The notes beneath the pieces were generated by a model. The model was not told the origin of the DNA. It searched no databases and worked only from the letters and a program-made list of their open reading frames with translations. The position numbers and the translations under genes were made by a program. Positions 21,299-31,465 of a stretch of DNA of 64,000 bases are shown one piece after another; position 1 is the first letter of the stretch, and the number at the start of each line of letters is the position of its first letter. This stretch comes from Legionella maioricensis (GTDB lineage Bacteria; Pseudomonadota; Gammaproteobacteria; Legionellales; Legionellaceae). The DNA lies in NCBI RefSeq assembly GCF_023618015.1, contig NZ_JAJKBJ010000002.1, positions 234,371-298,370 of the forward strand, written 5' to 3'.

Positions 21299-21385
21299 CG
21301 TCATCCCGAGGAGTTCGCGACGAGGGATCTCCTGAAATAGGCATGAGCCACATTTTGGAGATCCTTCGCTTCGCTCTGGATGACG
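21299..21385. repeat. Dispersed palindrome-ended repeat, copy B (full length)
   Basis: The 87-bp element runs from CGTCATCCCGAGGAGTTCGC to CTTCGCTCTGGATGACG, with inverted ends CGTCATCC/GGATGACG. Its middle, GGGATCTCCTGAAATAGGCA and onward, matches copy C at 59429-59495, and its right end matches copy A. It sits 39 bp from the aguA stop. Confidence 0.8.
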
Positions 21386-21424
21386 TATTCGCTTGGTACT
21401 ATGAACTTTCAGCCAACATCTAAT

Positions 21425-22453
21425 CTATTTGCTTACCGGTTGTTGTTGCGTAATGCAATGAATGCCTCCGCCTCCGGCAAATACATCCAAAGCATCAATT
21501 TGCATTATTTGATAGCCGGGAAATAATTGAGTAAACAATTGATAAGCCGCTTTATCATAGGATTCATAACCAAAAGCAGGCATCACAATACCCTTATTGG
21601 CCAGATAAAAATTAATATAAGACAAAGTGAGCCTTTCTCCATCAAGATAGGTGGCAGGGGGTTGTTCAACCGTGTAGACTTCCAGCGGCCGTCCTTTGGC
21701 ATCTTTAGCGGACTTAAGGATTTCAAAATTTTCCTGTAATCTGGAATAATTGGGATCTTGCTGATCTTTAGTTATAAGACATAGTACTTTGCCTGGAGCA
21801 ATAAAACAGGCAATCTCATCAATATGACCGTCCGTTTCATCACCTAATAGGCCTTGATTTAGCCAAATAATATGTTCCCCTCCCAGATAATCATACAGAT
21901 ACTGTTCTATCACCTGTTGCGATAAATTGGGATTGCGGTTGACATTGAGCAAACATTCTCTGCTGGTTAATATAGTGCCTTCACCATCAACATGAAAGGA
22001 ACCTCCTTCCATAACTAATGATGCATGGAAGTAATGAGCCTGCGTTAGTTTCAGGACTGCAGAAGCAATTTGATTGTCCAGAGCACAGTCGGGATAATTT
22101 CCGCCCCAGGCGTTGTGGATCCAGTCAACTCCTCCTAATTGTTGGTCTTGATTCAATAAAAAAGTGGGGCCCGTATCTCGGGTCCATGAATCATTGATAG
22201 GCAAGGTAATCAGATCAATATTTTTTCCACAATATTGTTTGGCCGACTCTTCATCTCCAGGATTAACCAAGAGAGTGACGGGTTCAAATTGGGCTATGGC
22301 TTGAGCCACTCGAGCATAAGCTATTCGCGCTCTTTCCAAACCCACTTTAGACCAGGTGGCTGGGTGGCAAGGCCAAGCCATCCAGCATCGTTCGTGAGGA
22401 TGCCACTCTGCTGGCATGGCAAATCCGGATTGTTTTGGTGTTGTATTCGTCAT
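21425..22453 (-). CDS. aguA: Agmatine deiminase
   Basis: The 342-aa product converts agmatine to N-carbamoylputrescine and ammonia. It has the pentein-fold signatures [16 protein letters not shown] near 13, the active-site region WTRDTGPTF near 88, [16 protein letters not shown] near 118, [14 protein letters not shown] near 205 and [14 protein letters not shown] at the end with the catalytic Cys. It is the last gene of aguB-speA-aguA. Its ATG overlaps the speA stop by one base (TAATG). Confidence 0.95.
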   Translation of the reverse strand: MTNTTPKQSGFAMPAEWHPHERCWMAWPCHPATWSKVGLERARIAYARVAQAIAQFEPVTLLVNPGDEESAKQYCGKNIDLITLPINDSWTRDTGPTFLLNQDQQLGGVDWIHNAWGGNYPDCALDNQIASAVLKLTQAHYFHASLVMEGGSFHVDGEGTILTSRECLLNVNRNPNLSQQVIEQYLYDYLGGEHIIWLNQGLLGDETDGHIDEIACFIAPGKVLCLITKDQQDPNYSRLQENFEILKSAKDAKGRPLEVYTVEQPPATYLDGERLTLSYINFYLANKGIVMPAFGYESYDKAAYQLFTQLFPGYQIMQIDALDVFAGGGGIHCITQQQPVSK

Positions 22454-24342
22454 TACGGTCTATGTCCATCAAGATAGGTTAATTGAGAAAAAATACTTCT
22501 TAATTCATTGAGATAGGAAAGCATGGTTTCTTTAGATAACTCAGTTTGCAGTAATTGTTTTTCATAAGATTGAATTAGTTTTTTGGTATCAAAATGGGCC
22601 AAATTCAATACATTAGTTACGGTATCGCCACTGACTAAATCATTAATTTCAAACTGTCCGTCATCAGAAAGTTTTACGTCTAAAGAATTAGTATCTCCAA
22701 ATAAATTATGCAAATTACCTAATATTTCCTGGTACGCCCCAACGAGGAAAAAGCCTATTGAATAAGGATTATTCATATCATAGGGCGGTAGCATTAACGT
22801 GGAGGTCACACAGGAACTCCCTGGATATAATTTAATAGTTCCATCCGAATCACAGGTTAAATCCTGTAAAATACTGTGCATGGTTGGCGGTTCAGTTAAT
22901 TGGGAAATGGGCGCTACGGGAAAAATCTGTCCTATAGCCCAAGCATCAGGAATGGATTGGAAAAAAGAGATATTACAAAAGATTTTAGCTGCCATACTTT
23001 CATTAATCATTAATAGCAAGGATTGTTCAGTAGGATTTTCCTCGTCTAATCGTTCTTTTAATTCCATGCAGATATTAGTATAAAACGCCTCAACCTTAGC
23101 TTTTTCTTGTAAGCTGATTACGCCATGTTTAAACAATGAATGTGCTTCGTTAAGAGAGTGCTCGGCATAGTTGTATATTTCGGTGGCTGAACTGTCGGTG
23201 ATAGCCTGATAGGTATCATAGATGTCTTGAATCACATGCGAGTCTTCTTTTTCAATATCTGGAAGTACGGGAGCTTTATCAATTATTTCGATATCCGTAA
23301 TATTGGAGATCAATACGGCATGATGTGCCGTCAAGGCTCTACCTGATTCAGAGATCAGATTGGGTTCGGGTACTTCTGCATCCTGGCATAAATGTTTTAG
23401 CGCTAACAGAATATGAGTTGCATACTCGCTAAGGCTGTAATTCATCGAGCAGCCTTTATTAGAGCGAGTGCCTTCATAATCGACGCTAAGTCCGCCGCCA
23501 ACGTCAATAGTATCTATTGGTGCGTTTAATTGACGTAGCTCTACATAATAACGCGCCACTTCTTGCATGCAGTGACGAATATCATGGATGTTGGCTATTT
23601 GTGAACCTAAGTGGCAGTGCATTAACTGAAGGCAATCAAGCATATTATTGGCTTTTAATTGGGCAACCAATTCCAATACTTGTTTTGCATTTAAACCAAA
23701 TTTGGATTTAACTCCACCGGTATTTTCCCACTTACCGGCACTTTTGCTTACTAAACGGATGCGAACGCCAAGAGAGGGCTTTATCTGCAGGCGCGCCGAT
23801 TCATTTAAAATGATGTCCAACTCTGATTTCTTTTCAATAACAATAAAAACGGTATGTCCCATTTGCTGGGCTATTAATGCCGTTCGGATATAACTGCTGT
23901 CTTTATACCCATTGCAGACTATAGTGCTGTGTTGGTCGCCCAGCATCCCAATGACGGCCATGAGCTCTGGTTTACTTCCTGCTTCCAATCCTATACTGTT
24001 CTCAGGAGATTTCAGTAACTCTCTAACGACGCTTTGCTCCTGGTTTACCTTAATAGGATAAACCAGCTTATAGGTTCCTGCGTAGTCGGTTTCTTCGCGA
24101 GCTTGGGTAAATGCTTGGTAAATTCGATGTACTCGATCATGTAAAATGTCACTGCAGCGAATTAAAAGGGGCAAATGTAACCCTGCTCTATGGGCTGCAT
24201 CGACAATAGCTTGTAGCTCTACCCCTTTTTTTCCTGGTTTCTTGCTTATTTCAATATTTCCCCGTGGATTGATGCTGAAATATCCCTCACCCCAGTTTTC
24301 AATGTTATACAAATTTTCATCGGCCAGTTCTTTGCTATTCAT
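22453..24342 (-). CDS. speA: Biosynthetic arginine decarboxylase
   Basis: This PLP enzyme converts arginine to agmatine and CO2. The 629-aa length fits SpeA. Landmarks are [16 protein letters not shown] near 95 (PLP lysine in VKVNQ-like context), [29 protein letters not shown] [16 protein letters not shown] near 280, and the catalytic region [10 protein letters not shown]. The frame opens with TTG at 24357, but the ATG at 24342 is the likely start. It lies 22 bp after aguB and is coupled to aguA. Confidence 0.95.
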   Translation of the reverse strand: MNSKELADENLYNIENWGEGYFSINPRGNIEISKKPGKKGVELQAIVDAAHRAGLHLPLLIRCSDILHDRVHRIYQAFTQAREETDYAGTYKLVYPIKVNQEQSVVRELLKSPENSIGLEAGSKPELMAVIGMLGDQHSTIVCNGYKDSSYIRTALIAQQMGHTVFIVIEKKSELDIILNESARLQIKPSLGVRIRLVSKSAGKWENTGGVKSKFGLNAKQVLELVAQLKANNMLDCLQLMHCHLGSQIANIHDIRHCMQEVARYYVELRQLNAPIDTIDVGGGLSVDYEGTRSNKGCSMNYSLSEYATHILLALKHLCQDAEVPEPNLISESGRALTAHHAVLISNITDIEIIDKAPVLPDIEKEDSHVIQDIYDTYQAITDSSATEIYNYAEHSLNEAHSLFKHGVISLQEKAKVEAFYTNICMELKERLDEENPTEQSLLLMINESMAAKIFCNISFFQSIPDAWAIGQIFPVAPISQLTEPPTMHSILQDLTCDSDGTIKLYPGSSCVTSTLMLPPYDMNNPYSIGFFLVGAYQEILGNLHNLFGDTNSLDVKLSDDGQFEINDLVSGDTVTNVLNLAHFDTKKLIQSYEKQLLQTELSKETMLSYLNELRSIFSQLTYLDGHRP

Positions 24343-24364
24343 TCTATAAAATTCCAAAAGGGGG

Positions 24365-25210
24365 TCAACGAGACCGGATTAATTCGTGATAAGTCTCAGG
24401 TTCACGCTGTTGGGCAAAGGGGAATAAACGTCCCCATAAGGCGCGTTGGTCAAAATCCAATTCAGCTACTAATACCGCTGGTTCATTACGTGGTGCTTGG
24501 GCTAAAATTTCACCCATGGGTGTGCTAATAAAACTACTGCCATAAAATTGCAAATCATCCTCACAACCAATTCGATTCACGGCAATGATGAAGGTATTGC
24601 TCATAATACCTTGGGCGACCATTACTTTTTGCCACATGGGTTGACTGTCAAATCCTGGAGCTGTTGGCTCACCCCCTATAGCGGTAGGATAAACTAAAAT
24701 TTCAGCGCCTTTTAACCCATAAATTCGTGATAATTCCGGAAACCATTGATCATAACAAGTAGGCAAGCCTAATCGATGCCCTGCTATGGAGTGGACGGGA
24801 TAATCAGAATCACCGGGTTTAAAATAAAAGTCTTCGTGGTATTTTTCGCCACTGGGGATGTGTTGTTTGCGGGTGACGGCAATTAACTCACCTTGGGGAT
24901 TAAACGCTACAGCGGTGTTATAGCCTGCATTTTCAAAAAGTGACGTGGTGATACAAACGTTATTTGCTTTCGCCATTTGTCCAACAAATTGGGCTGTTGG
25001 TCCGGAATAGATGTCTTCCATATAGGGTTTACCATCTACATCAGAGCGGGTACAAAAATAAGGACTTAGGGTTAGTTCTTGCAAACAGACAAGTTGTGCT
25101 CCCTGTTGGGCAGCAGAACTTATTCCTGCGGCTAAATTATCTTGATGTTCTTTTGCGTTTTCATACCATTGTTGTTGAACCAGTGCCACTTTTAACTTGT
25201 TTTGCTTCAT
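24365..25210 (-). CDS. aguB: N-carbamoylputrescine amidase
   Basis: This 281-aa nitrilase-family hydrolase converts N-carbamoylputrescine to putrescine, CO2 and ammonia. The catalytic triad is visible as Glu in LQELTLSPYF near 43, Lys in RKQHIPSGEKYHE and Cys in PTCYDQWFPE near 155. The ATG at 25210 follows GGGA at 6 nt and is preferred over the ATG at 25222, which has no Shine-Dalgarno. It is the first gene of the putrescine operon, so one transcript covers the route arginine to putrescine. Confidence 0.95.
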   Translation of the reverse strand: MKQNKLKVALVQQQWYENAKEHQDNLAAGISSAAQQGAQLVCLQELTLSPYFCTRSDVDGKPYMEDIYSGPTAQFVGQMAKANNVCITTSLFENAGYNTAVAFNPQGELIAVTRKQHIPSGEKYHEDFYFKPGDSDYPVHSIAGHRLGLPTCYDQWFPELSRIYGLKGAEILVYPTAIGGEPTAPGFDSQPMWQKVMVAQGIMSNTFIIAVNRIGCEDDLQFYGSSFISTPMGEILAQAPRNEPAVLVAELDFDQRALWGRLFPFAQQREPETYHELIRSR

Positions 25211-25256
25211 TAGCGTTCCCATTGATAAATTACTTTAAGATCTTTTTCGCTTAAGC

Positions 25257-25271
25257 TCGGTATTATACCGA
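25257..25271 (-). promoter_or_regulatory. Palindromic operator candidate overlapping the aguB -10 box
   Basis: TCGGTAT T ATACCGA is a perfect 7-1-7 inverted repeat. Its centre contains TATAAT on the minus strand, in the right place for a -10 box about 50 nt before aguB. A dimeric repressor bound here would block the putrescine operon. No regulator gene is adjacent. Confidence 0.5.
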
Positions 25272-25445
25272 ACTGCCCTACTTTTTTAGTTTACTGAAGG
25301 TTAGACTAAAAATCCGTCTATGTTATCAAAAAAAAACCGTATTGTACCAGTATTAATTTCGATGAGCGTGAAATTAAAAGGGGTACCATTTTAATCCAAA
25401 AATTAGGAATTGGCTTTTTTAACGTCCCACGACTGGTACAGAGTG

Positions 25446-25529
25446 GTTGCACCAATCAATTCCAGTATACCTCCGTCCCGCGGACAAGCCGCGGGACGGA
25501 GGAGGGTACACAAATTTGATTGATGCAAC
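25446..25529. repeat. Nested palindrome with a perfect 14-bp GC-rich stem
   Basis: The core pairs CCTCCGTCCCGCGG (25470-25483) with its exact complement (25489-25502) over the loop ACAAG. Outside it, GTTGCACCAATCAATT (25446-25461) is inverted as AATTTGATTGATGCAAC (25513-25529), so the whole 84-bp unit folds coaxially. Hairpins with the same loop occur at 63936-63954 and 63982-64000. Confidence 0.8.
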
Positions 25530-25620
25530 AATACCAACAAGTCTCGGTATGTAGGCCTTTGCCGATAAATTGTCAATAAACCATCAGTAAAGTCGCAAAA
25601 TAGAGGCATTAACCACTAAA

Positions 25621-26613
25621 TCAACCGCAGCAGGATGAAAGCCTGGACTCCTGTTCTTCATCAGACCCCGATTCAGATCCAGATTCATACTCATATTCGG
25701 GGGCACTCTTGGGGATGTCTGTAGACGCTTTTCTTGCTCTTAATTGAGAGTTAAACATTCCATTGGGATTACTTGTATTGGGTATTATTTCAATGGGTTT
25801 TTCAGTTTGAACCGGCGTTTCTTGTTGGTGTTCCATTTCTTTCGAGGTCATAGCTGCAGCAATGAGTCTAAATGGGCTTTGCTTATCGTGAGCGTTAGGG
25901 CACATCATTTCCAGTTTGCGGCCTATTCCATGGCGAACTTTGGGTTCTAATAGGGATAGTTTCTCGCCAATGGCTTGTTCATGACCCTTTAAAAGTGGGG
26001 CGAAAAGCATGGAAAACTCAAGGCATAAATCGACATTAAATTCGGGACTGGTAAAAAATTCCTCTGGCTTAACGCCCAATAAAAATCGTTCTATATCCCG
26101 ACATACCGTAAAGGCAGCTGCAGTTTTTGCTGCAAGTTCACTACCGTTGAACGTGTTATTAAGATGATGAGATAGTTGACTGCGACTTTTTGCAGGAGTT
26201 GCCAGAGCCAATCTTCCTGCAATAGCCGACTCATTATTCTCTAATATTTTTAGCGCCAGGGCCTTAAAAGGAATGAACAATTCTTCACTTGCTTCCTCAT
26301 CCATTAATAAGTCATGTGGACTTTTATGAGTGGGATCTAATAACCTAAGGATATGTTTTTTTACCGCATGGGCTTGAGAAATCACAGCGTGGAACGATGG
26401 CTCTTCAGTTGTACTTGCTAATGAGTGAATGGCCTCACCAAAACTGTCCAGCTCCTCCTGTGGGCAGGCCAATATCATACGTGAAGCTAAGTCTTGCATC
26501 TCTTTAGGAGATAATTTGTTTAACTCATCGCGGTGCTCTGCTAATGCATCACTGCTACCAAGGTCTTGGTAGGGTTTTTCTAATTGCTTTATTTGTTCGC
26601 AGGTGAAGGTCAT
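25621..26613 (-). CDS. RavA-like unknown protein, candidate Dot/Icm effector
   Basis: The 330-aa protein is soluble and largely helical, without a recognised catalytic motif. The C terminus is low-complexity and acidic (YEYESGSESGSDEEQES) and ends LSSCCG. An acidic cluster near the end is typical of Dot/Icm signals, and the cysteine pair could be lipidated in a host cell. AAGGAG precedes the ATG by 7 nt. In L. pneumophila, ravA (lpg0008) lies beside speA and next to hfq, the same position as here. Orthology is therefore suggested by order and not proven. It diverges from hfq. Confidence 0.55.
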   Translation of the reverse strand: MTFTCEQIKQLEKPYQDLGSSDALAEHRDELNKLSPKEMQDLASRMILACPQEELDSFGEAIHSLASTTEEPSFHAVISQAHAVKKHILRLLDPTHKSPHDLLMDEEASEELFIPFKALALKILENNESAIAGRLALATPAKSRSQLSHHLNNTFNGSELAAKTAAAFTVCRDIERFLLGVKPEEFFTSPEFNVDLCLEFSMLFAPLLKGHEQAIGEKLSLLEPKVRHGIGRKLEMMCPNAHDKQSPFRLIAAAMTSKEMEHQQETPVQTEKPIEIIPNTSNPNGMFNSQLRARKASTDIPKSAPEYEYESGSESGSDEEQESRLSSCCG

Positions 26614-26811
26614 TTAAATCTCCTTATAAGCTCAGCTGCAGCTGATATTGAATGGATATTAGGTTTGTTCAATATTGTAGCGAGAACTATATTAACGGAT
26701 TCAAATTAACCTGTCATGAAATTATACTAAAGTTTTTCTGAGGGATGTCGAATAAGTAGTTAGATGCCCGTTTTTGCCTTAAATAATTACAATAACAACA
26801 AGGAGTAGGCA

Positions 26812-27072
26812 ATGTCTAAGAATCACTTACTACAAGACCCTTTCTTAAATGAACTACGCAAAGAAAAAGTACCGGTCTCCGTTTTTTTAGTCAATGGGAT
26901 TAAATTGCATGGCGTAGTGGATTCCTTTGATCAATATGTGGTGATGCTAAAGAACTCCATTACTCAAATGGTGTATAAGCATGCCATATCCACTGTTGTT
27001 CCTTCTCGTATGGTGAAGATTCCTATGGATGAAGCGGCAACTGGTGAGGATGATGGAACTGTGGCAGACTAA
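26812..27072 (+). CDS. hfq: RNA-binding protein Hfq
   Basis: This 86-aa Sm-like RNA chaperone pairs small RNAs with mRNAs. It shows [21 protein letters not shown] (Sm1, with the distal-face residues) and [14 protein letters not shown] (Sm2, including the KH motif). AAGGAG is about 7 nt upstream. Its C-terminal tail is short and acidic. It is followed 29 bp later by hflX, as in many gammaproteobacteria, though miaA is not upstream here. Confidence 0.97.
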   Translation: MSKNHLLQDPFLNELRKEKVPVSVFLVNGIKLHGVVDSFDQYVVMLKNSITQMVYKHAISTVVPSRMVKIPMDEAATGEDDGTVAD

Positions 27073-27101
27073 GCGACTTTCTTTTTTTGGGGAATAGGAT
27101 A

Positions 27102-28346
27102 GTGTTTGAACGTCCGCAGGGTGGTGAGCGAGCTATATTGGTGCAATTGGCAGTACCAGGCATTGATGCTGATGAGGCTTTGGCTGAATTTAAAGAGTTG
27201 GCCCTTTCAGCAAGTGCAGAGATACTGGATTGCGTTTTAGGTACTCGCGCTACCCCCGATGCCAAATATTATGTAGGCAAAGGTAAGGCAGAAGAAATTG
27301 GCCAACTGGTTAAAGCACTGGATGCGGAGTTGGTTTTGGTTAATCATGAGTTATCCCCTTCACAAGAGCGCAATCTGGAGCGCTTGTTTGAATGTCGAGT
27401 AGTTGACCGCAGCGGTTTAATTCTGGATATTTTTGCTCAGCGGGCACGTACCTTTGAAGGGAAGCTCCAGGTTGAGCTGGCTCAATTGCAACATTTATCC
27501 ACAAGACTTATTCGTGGTTGGACTCATTTGGAACGCCAAAAAGGAGGTATCGGTTTGCGCGGTCCTGGTGAGACTCAATTAGAAACCGACCGACGTTTAT
27601 TACGCGAACGCATCAGATCCATTAATAAGCGCCTGGAAAAAGTACGTTGCAGTCGAGAGCAAAATCGTCAGTCTCGGCGTAAGGCGGATCTGTTTACTGT
27701 CTCTTTGGTGGGATATACCAATGCAGGAAAGTCGACCTTATTTAACGCACTGACTGGTGAAAGTATTTATGTTGCCAATCAATTATTTGCAACTTTAGAT
27801 CCCACCATGAGGAAATTGGATTTACCTGGATCCTCTTCGGTAATTTTAGCCGATACAGTGGGATTCATTCGCGACTTACCCCATCATTTAGTAGAAGCGT
27901 TTCGCGCTACCTTGGAAGAAACCCAACAAGCGGATTTATTATTGCATGTCATTGACATCTCTGATCCCCATTGGCGAGATACTGTTTTTGCCGTACAAAA
28001 AGTATTGGACGAATTAGCGGTGAATGACATTCCGGTAATTCAGGTTTTTAATAAAATTGATTTGCAAGAAGGCTGGCAGCCAAAGATTGATTATACGGAA
28101 GGCTTTTGCAAAGTATGGATCTCTGCTGCATCGGGTTTAGGTCTGGATCTTTTAAAAGAAGCGATTGCTACTCAATTGCACGGAATAGTGCTCATTGAAG
28201 ATATAGTGGTTAAGCCCACCCAAGCCAAACTGCGCGCTCAATTATATCAATTGGGCTCTGTATTAAATGAGTCGATTAGTGAAGAGGGCGATTGGGTGTT
28301 AAAGATTAGAATTACTAACGCACAAAAACAGCGTTTGTTTGCATGA
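27102..28346 (+). CDS. hflX: Ribosome-associated GTPase HflX
   Basis: The 414-aa GTPase splits stalled ribosomes under stress. It has the N-terminal HflX domain with the glycine-rich GIGLRGPGETQLETDRR near 150 and a G domain with GYTNAGKST near 205, DTVGFIRDLP and NKID. The frame extends upstream to a TTG at 27087, but the GTG at 27102 gives the family start FERPQGGERA, with GGGG 9 nt before it. hflK and hflC are not adjacent. Confidence 0.95.
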   Translation: MFERPQGGERAILVQLAVPGIDADEALAEFKELALSASAEILDCVLGTRATPDAKYYVGKGKAEEIGQLVKALDAELVLVNHELSPSQERNLERLFECRVVDRSGLILDIFAQRARTFEGKLQVELAQLQHLSTRLIRGWTHLERQKGGIGLRGPGETQLETDRRLLRERIRSINKRLEKVRCSREQNRQSRRKADLFTVSLVGYTNAGKSTLFNALTGESIYVANQLFATLDPTMRKLDLPGSSSVILADTVGFIRDLPHHLVEAFRATLEETQQADLLLHVIDISDPHWRDTVFAVQKVLDELAVNDIPVIQVFNKIDLQEGWQPKIDYTEGFCKVWISAASGLGLDLLKEAIATQLHGIVLIEDIVVKPTQAKLRAQLYQLGSVLNESISEEGDWVLKIRITNAQKQRLFA

Positions 28347-28420
28347 TGAAGGAATCATTTGCACTGAACTATTAAATCATTAATGGGTTATCGAACAGAA
28401 ATTATTCATGGATAGTAGAG

Positions 28421-30286
28421 ATGCAAGATAGCAATAAGAGAACAGTCGCTTTATCGTTAGGTGCTCTTGGCATTGTTTATGGTGATCTGGGCACCAGTCC
28501 TCTCTATGCGCTTCATCAGGTTTTAACCAAGGTAGATAATACTCCTGACCATATCTATGGCGTTTTATCATTAGTTTTATGGGCACTTGTTTTAGTGATT
28601 TCAACGGGATATGTGACTGTTTTTTTACGCGCAGATAACGCCGGTGAGGGAGGGATATTAGCTTTATTGTACCTCCTTAAACGGAAAAGCAAAAAATTCC
28701 CGCGCGCTCTTTTTTTAATGGGGGTAATTGGCGCTGGATTGCTTCTTGGTGATGGGATGATTACTCCGGCGATCTCTGTTATCAGTGCCATTGAGGGTCT
28801 AAAAATTGTTTCGCCCGATTTTTCTTACCTGATTATGCCTGCATCGTTCGTCATTCTTTTAGTTCTCTTTCTTTGTCAGCGTTTTGGCACGACGGTTATT
28901 AGCTTCTTTTTCGGCCCCATTCTTCTGAGTTGGTTTTTTATCATTGCCATTCTTGGCATTAGAGCCATTGTGGAAAATCCCATGGTTTTAAAAGCGGCTA
29001 ATCCCTATTATGCGCTGATGTTTCTTTATGAGGGCGGTTGGCATGCTTATTTTCTTTTGGGCGGTGTTTTTTTAGTCATTACCGGTGCAGAGGCAATGTA
29101 TGCCGATTTAGGTCATTTTGGCAAAAAACCGATTCGTATCGGATGGTTTGCCGTTGTTCTCCCTGCGCTATTGCTCAATTACTTTGGACAAGGTGCTAAT
29201 TTATTAAGTCATCCAGAAGCTATTTCAAACGTATTCTACTCTCTTGCGCCTTCGTGGTTTTTTTATCCTTTGATAGTTATTGCAACCCTGGCTACTATCA
29301 TTGCGTCACAGGCGGTCATTTCAGCGAGTTTTTCTTTGACCAGGCAAGCCATTTTGCTCGACATTTGCCCTCGTTTAGCGATAATCCATACCTCTAAAGA
29401 GGAAACTGGACAAGTCTATGTGCCTATGGTCAATCTATTTCTTGCTGTGGGTACTCTTTTATTGGTAGTTGTATTTCAAAGTTCCAATGCATTGGCGGGA
29501 GCTTATGGAATGGCCGTTAACCTGGTCATGCTTATTGTTGCCCTCTTAGTCCTTTGTGTAGCACGTCAATTATGGAAATGGTCCTATATAAAAATTGGTT
29601 TGATTTTTTTCCCATTGATATTCATTGATTTTATGTTTCTTGGTGCCAATATTCCTAAAATTTATGATGGCGCCTGGATTCCATTAGCGTTTGCTGCAGC
29701 CATTAGTATCCTCATGATCACCTGGCAAAAAGGAATGGAGTTAATTCACTCCTATTTTTACAAGAATAAAATGCCTCTTTCTGAAGTTATCAAACAATTA
29801 GATCGCTCTAAATTAAATTGCATCGAGGATTTAACGATGATTTTTGTAACGGATCCTTATGACAACAGTGGGGGCAGTTTCTTTAATTATGTTAAATTAA
29901 ATCATCTTCTGCCTAAAGCGACCTTGGTGGTGAAGGTTATTGTTGAGGATTTCCCTTATATTACCGAAAAAAACCGCTACAAATTGGAATCGCTGACCGA
30001 AGGTTATTATCATTTGAGCCTGCATTATGGCTTTATGCAGACGATTCATGTCCCGCGAACTTTGGATGCGGGGGTCAAAAACAACATATTTCCTTTTTCT
30101 CTTGATGTGAGTAAGTCTACTTTTTTGGTAGAAATAATCCATATTTCTCGTGGTAAGAAAAATTATCCCAAATTATTGAATTGGCAAAAAAGATTATTTA
30201 GCTTTTTGCTCCGTAATTCAGCGCTGGATATTGAGTTTTTTCATTTACCGCGAAATCAAACCATTTCCATCGGTCGCTACTTATAG
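28421..30286 (+). CDS. kup: Low-affinity potassium uptake protein Kup
   Basis: The 621-aa membrane protein imports K+ with protons. It has about 12 hydrophobic segments in the first 430 residues. The signature GIVYGDLGTSPLYAL lies at about 17-31 and GDGMITPAISVISAIEG near 109. A soluble C-terminal domain follows. The start has only a weak GAG upstream. The stop abuts the stop of the convergent dioxygenase gene with no gap. Confidence 0.95.
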   Translation: MQDSNKRTVALSLGALGIVYGDLGTSPLYALHQVLTKVDNTPDHIYGVLSLVLWALVLVISTGYVTVFLRADNAGEGGILALLYLLKRKSKKFPRALFLMGVIGAGLLLGDGMITPAISVISAIEGLKIVSPDFSYLIMPASFVILLVLFLCQRFGTTVISFFFGPILLSWFFIIAILGIRAIVENPMVLKAANPYYALMFLYEGGWHAYFLLGGVFLVITGAEAMYADLGHFGKKPIRIGWFAVVLPALLLNYFGQGANLLSHPEAISNVFYSLAPSWFFYPLIVIATLATIIASQAVISASFSLTRQAILLDICPRLAIIHTSKEETGQVYVPMVNLFLAVGTLLLVVVFQSSNALAGAYGMAVNLVMLIVALLVLCVARQLWKWSYIKIGLIFFPLIFIDFMFLGANIPKIYDGAWIPLAFAAAISILMITWQKGMELIHSYFYKNKMPLSEVIKQLDRSKLNCIEDLTMIFVTDPYDNSGGSFFNYVKLNHLLPKATLVVKVIVEDFPYITEKNRYKLESLTEGYYHLSLHYGFMQTIHVPRTLDAGVKNNIFPFSLDVSKSTFLVEIIHISRGKKNYPKLLNWQKRLFSFLLRNSALDIEFFHLPRNQTISIGRYL

Positions 30287-31081
30287 TTAAACATCAAAAC
30301 CCAGACTCAGGGTACGCATGGAAATTGAACCATTTTGAATTTCTTCATATTCAAATCGTAGCGAGTCTTGGTTATCTGATGCGCCTAAAACATAAAGAAG
30401 CGGATAATAGTGATCTGCTGTGGGAACGCTCAATCGTCCTGCTGAAGTATAAAGTAACTCACCCATAAGCGCGGTAAAGTCTCTTTGCAGAATGCATTGC
30501 TTTACTTGCTTATCGAATTCAGTAGCCCATAAATAAGGCTTAGCATTTTGATTGTCCCAAATTATTTCCTTAAGGTTGTGCACTATATTGCCGCTGCCTA
30601 TAATGAGTACACCTTGATTTCTCAAGTCTTTAAGGCTTTTGCCTAATGCAAAATGAAATTCTGCCGGTTCAGACATATCAATACTGAGTTCTATAATGGG
30701 TATATCTGCTTTGGGATACATGTGCTTAAGTACCGACCAGGCGCCATGATCCAACCCCCAATTATCATCAAGAATAAGTCGCGGTTTTTGAATGGATGCT
30801 TTGATCTGCTCCGCCAGGCCAGGATCGCCCGGTGCCTGATATTGAACCTCAAATAACTGTTGCGGAAAATGATGAAAATCGTGAATGGTTTTAGGCGCTG
30901 GTGTATGGCTAAGCCATGTTCTGGCGGTGAGCCAATGAGCAGAAATGCAAAGAATTGCCTTGGGTCTGGGAAGTTCTTTTCCTAACCTCACCAGCATTTG
31001 AGTAAAGGGATTATCTTCAATTGCATTCATCGGGCTTCCATGTCCAATAAAGACCACGGGCATTTTAGACTTTGACATCAT
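30287..31081 (-). CDS. DODA-type extradiol aromatic ring-opening dioxygenase family protein (YgiD-like)
   Basis: The 264-aa product fits the class III extradiol dioxygenase superfamily (4,5-DOPA dioxygenase, E. coli YgiD). Metal-ligand regions are visible in VFIGHGSPMNAIEDN near 10, SAHWLT near 50, and WGLDHGAWSVLKHMYP near 110. The longest frame opens at 31147, but ATG at 31081 follows AAGGAAG and begins right before the conserved region. The natural substrate is not known. Convergent with kup. Confidence 0.85.
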   Translation of the reverse strand: MMSKSKMPVVFIGHGSPMNAIEDNPFTQMLVRLGKELPRPKAILCISAHWLTARTWLSHTPAPKTIHDFHHFPQQLFEVQYQAPGDPGLAEQIKASIQKPRLILDDNWGLDHGAWSVLKHMYPKADIPIIELSIDMSEPAEFHFALGKSLKDLRNQGVLIIGSGNIVHNLKEIIWDNQNAKPYLWATEFDKQVKQCILQRDFTALMGELLYTSAGRLSVPTADHYYPLLYVLGASDNQDSLRFEYEEIQNGSISMRTLSLGFDV

Positions 31082-31409
31082 GAACTTCCTTTTGTTTATT
31101 ACTAATCCGTTATAACAATAATAATGGGGAAACGAGGGGCTGAACATTATTTCAGTAGCAAGGCATGGCTCCTGTTAAACAAGATAGAAATGTATCCATT
31201 TTATAATAGCAAAAGAGAGCTTCCTTTTCATGCAAGAGCCAGATTGGGCTATGGGATAAAAATCGATTTATTGGTCTCAGGCCTCCGTGGGCAAGGGGGT
31301 TGGTGAATGCCCTGAGGTTTAGCGCGTTGCGAACGAGAGTCGTGTCGATTAAAAGTTGCACTTATTGTGCCTTATAAGCTCCAATCGACCATCAATTAGT
31401 GCTCTTAAG

Positions 31410-31441
31410 TGCTATAATTTTATTAGTAACTTCGGAAGTTA
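31410..31441 (+). promoter_or_regulatory. Extended -10 promoter with palindromic operator candidate before the GAF-GGDEF gene
   Basis: TGC precedes a perfect TATAAT at 31413-31418. TAACTTC G GAAGTTA (31427-31441) is a perfect 7-1-7 inverted repeat placed at the expected transcription start, so it could be a repressor site. ATG lies 25 nt further on. Confidence 0.5.
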
Positions 31442-31465
31442 AACATAATAATTTATGGAGTTCCA

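Noticed and set aside
21208..21423. Plus-strand open frame of 71 codons before aguA
   Set aside because: Most of it is the dispersed repeat at 21299-21385, so it is not a separate gene.
25403..25609. Minus-strand open frame of 68 codons around the nested palindrome
   Set aside because: It runs through the perfect stem-loop, has no Shine-Dalgarno and shows no domain. The palindrome explains the open frame.
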